A DNA stretch of 64,000 bases, taken from contig OY755242.1 in the NCBI GenBank assembly GCA_963576725.1, positions 5,151,093-5,215,092 of the forward strand, written 5' to 3'. Below the pieces are notes generated by a model that saw only the letters and a program-made list of their open reading frames with translations, had not been told where the DNA came from and did not search any database. The DNA is from Azorinus chamasolen. Lineage: Eukaryota; Mollusca; Bivalvia; Cardiida; Solecurtidae. The translations under genes were made by a program, and so were the position numbers. Of this stretch, positions 61,982 to 64,000 are shown one piece after another. Each line of letters starts with the position of its first letter. The first letter of the stretch is position 1.

Positions 61982-62467
61982 GCAACCGTCTGGTTTTATA
62001 AGTACTACTGTATGGAATTGGCATCACTCGGGATTAATCAGTTGTACACAATGATATAGATATGGGCACTAGTCGTCAAAATACTTACAGAATGTGGGGT
62101 AATTAGCATACGGGTATCTATATTGAAGGTCTCTTGACCTTGAGACAATCCCTACCCGTAACCAAAGTATAACACATAGCTTTTTCATAGAATTAATACA
62201 TGTATGTGGTTTCTGTGGTTAACAGTGGAGTGGCAGTTATGGTTTACAAAGTGTCACATTTAACCTACCTCTTTGCCTCGTGAATATTTAGTGGGACTAT
62301 TTACATAATCAATACTAATTAGCCGACTATCTGAAATGGTATTATGAACATGGCAGAAGCAGTAGAATACGATCCATATAATCCAGTCAGCAAACCGGGC
62401 AGACCCTGATCAGACGACTCCTACTCTGTATGCAAAGGTGTCAATGGCGTTTATATGAGGAAAAGGC

Positions 62468-62695
62468 TTAACTCATTTGCTCCCAGTGGATTCTTCCATG
62501 TTTCTATATTGGATTAGTCCATTTTTATCTAAGGGGTGCCTGACCTAAATTTTCAATTTCGTTTTGTTTTATATTGAAGTTCCTATCAACAAACAGTGTA
62601 GACTCTGATCAGACGCCGCATTATGCGACGTCTGATCAGAGTCTACACTGTTTGCCTACGTTCCATATATGGGATCATTGGAGCAAATGGATTAA
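62468..62695 (+). mobile_element. TTAA foldback, family I
   Basis: TTAA at both ends with inverted repeats 'ctcatttgctccca' and 'ggagcaaatgga'. The hairpin arms 'caaacagtgtagactctgat' and 'atcagagtctacactgtttg' are perfect, meeting at 'cagacgccgcattatgcgac'. The left TTAA also ends a family C copy (about 62280-62471). Confidence 0.8.
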
Positions 62696-63229
62696 ATTAC
62701 TTATTTTACAAGTATCCATTATATTACAAATGCAAGACTTTCTGTTAAGAGAAAATTTCCGTAAGTGATACATGTATATATTTGTTTTACAATCGACTGG
62801 TGCATATATTTCCACAGGTTATCATTTATAGTAAAACGTAATCTAAATGAAGACCAACTGTCGGTACTGAACATATTTCCTCGTGAATATGAACGTAAAA
62901 ATAATAACATTAAGACATTACTGACATTAGCTGATTGTTATAATGGCATATGAACACAGGATGTGTTAAACGCATGCTACCGCCTTTACAAACAATGCAG
63001 ACCCAGATTAGACGGCTCTTGGGTGAACCGCTAGACCAGAGTATGTTCTGATTGGTTTGCTGATTTAATTATATTATAGATCTTATTTATAGATTGTATT
63101 CGAGTGTTTGCCTTGGTCTAATTGTCCTATGTTCATAAGCTATTATAAACACTTATGTAATTGATATTCACACTGCCATTACTTCTCACATGATTAGCCA
63201 TATAGAAAAGAGTTGAGATTTATGACTGT

Positions 63230-63397
63230 TTAACCCTTTCCCTGTTTTATGTTTATACCTAATTTTTATACCTGTTGAATATTCATGTACAAAATAATTA
63301 TAATGAAATATGGGAGATGGAACGCTGGAGCCGTCTGATCTGGGTCTACTCTGTTTGCATATGCGTGAAAACACATTTATATGAAGAAAAGGGTTAA
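63230..63397 (-). mobile_element. TTAA foldback, family A, reverse orientation, one arm deleted
   Basis: TTAA at both ends. 'taaccctttccctgttttat' left and 'tatgaagaaaaggg' right. Only the arm 'gagccgtctgatctgggtct' of the hairpin remains. Confidence 0.7.
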
Positions 63398-63592
63398 TAC
63401 ATGTACAAGATTAACGTAATGCCAAAAGATCAAGAGTATTAACTAATGAAAACAATTTAGATCTGGATGAGACACAGAACAACATTGTCATAAATTCTAC
63501 CTTGCAATTAAAATCTAGTCTAGTCTGTGTCTGCTCTCTTTGCAAATGTGTTTAAACTTAAAAGGCGTATAAACGGATTAAAGGTTCTGTTG

Positions 63593-63795
63593 TATATAGT
63601 GAAACCTCTCGAAACCCGAATTCTAGTTGAGAAGAATTTTAATACTTTTAGGCAGGCGTCTGCTTAATGCATGGTGAAGGACATGCAGAAAGCTCCTAGG
63701 GGAGCCTTGCACCTTGCATTAAGCAGCCACCTATCTTCAAGACGGATATTTATACTAAATTGATCGTCCGGTTTAAAGAGGTCCTCAATTGTATA
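63593..63795 (+). mobile_element. Family E element
   Basis: 'tatagtgaaacctctcgaaa' left, arms 'gcttaatgcatggtgaagga' and 'ccttgcattaagcagccacc', right 'gtccggtttaaagaggtcct'. The core is partly deleted. Confidence 0.65.
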
Positions 63796-63814
63796 TTGAA
63801 TAGGTAAACATATA

Positions 63815-64000
63815 GGAGAAACTGTCGTATAGAAAAGTAAACGGTACAGTCCATCGAAAGTGACCACCTTATAGACAAATATACAGTAAAACCTGTCTAA
63901 CGCGGTCACCTTAGAGACAAATATACAGTAAAAACTACCTAGCATATCCCCTCTAAAGTGACCACCTTATAGACAAATATACAGTAAAACCTGTCTAAAG
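63815..64000 (+). repeat. Tandem copies of the family E terminal repeat
   Basis: 'agacaaatatacagtaaaac' occurs at about 63873, 63916 (as ...taaaaa) and 63972, each followed by 'ctgtctaa' or a variant and preceded by 'gtgaccaccttat' or similar. The pattern runs off the window. Confidence 0.7.

Overview
The window is animal nuclear DNA: split genes with GT-AG introns, an AT-rich background and very dense short interspersed repeats. The encoded proteins and the kinds of repeat (CCGT-rich tandem-unit elements, hundreds of short foldback elements, tRNA-derived SINE copies, 5'-truncated non-LTR elements) suggest a mollusc, most likely a bivalve. That taxonomic call is inference. No prokaryotic, viral or CRISPR feature was seen.

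Region 1 (1-15883, + strand) is the C-terminal half of a CYFIP/Sra-1 gene, the Rac1-sensing subunit of the WAVE regulatory complex. Twelve exons were placed by splice sites and protein similarity and run to a natural stop at 15881-15883. The N-terminal half lies upstream of the window. The exons keep the eIF4E-binding-type helix, the WCA-contact helix and the Rac1 D-site residues. One junction (exon ending 6440 to exon starting 7568) does not keep frame with the visible sequence.

Region 2 (15884-30784) is intergenic and made almost wholly of short foldback elements, plus two minisatellites (24922-25137 and 26014-27028). Both minisatellites appear to have grown out of a foldback arm.

Region 3 (30785-56381, + strand) is a complete four-exon TNF-receptor-superfamily gene of 450 codons: signal peptide, four cysteine-rich repeats, one membrane segment, and a cytoplasmic tail of about 200 residues with no recognisable death domain. 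Intron 1 is 18.7 kb and carries a possible alternative signal-peptide exon (37554-37637), a 26-bp minisatellite, nested transposons, a LINE copy with a 12-bp target duplication (48242-49059) and a second LINE tail on the minus strand.

Region 4 (56382-64000) is intergenic repeat DNA.

Mobile-element layer. Most copies fall into a few families named here for reference. A, B, C, D, H and I are 170-260 bp and bounded by TTAA with CCCTTT...AAAGGG-type ends (piggyBac-like MITEs). A, B and C share one hairpin core with different flanks. D has a different core that can be a perfect 68-bp palindrome. E is bounded by TA with CAGTAAAACC-type ends (Tc1/mariner-pogo-like MITEs). G and J are further foldbacks. 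K elements are about 1 kb and built of roughly 155-bp tandem units. Nested copies show the target sites directly: TTAA for D inside E, TA for E inside C, and an 8-bp duplication for a hAT-like insert inside A. Most open frames outside the two genes are read-throughs of these repeats.
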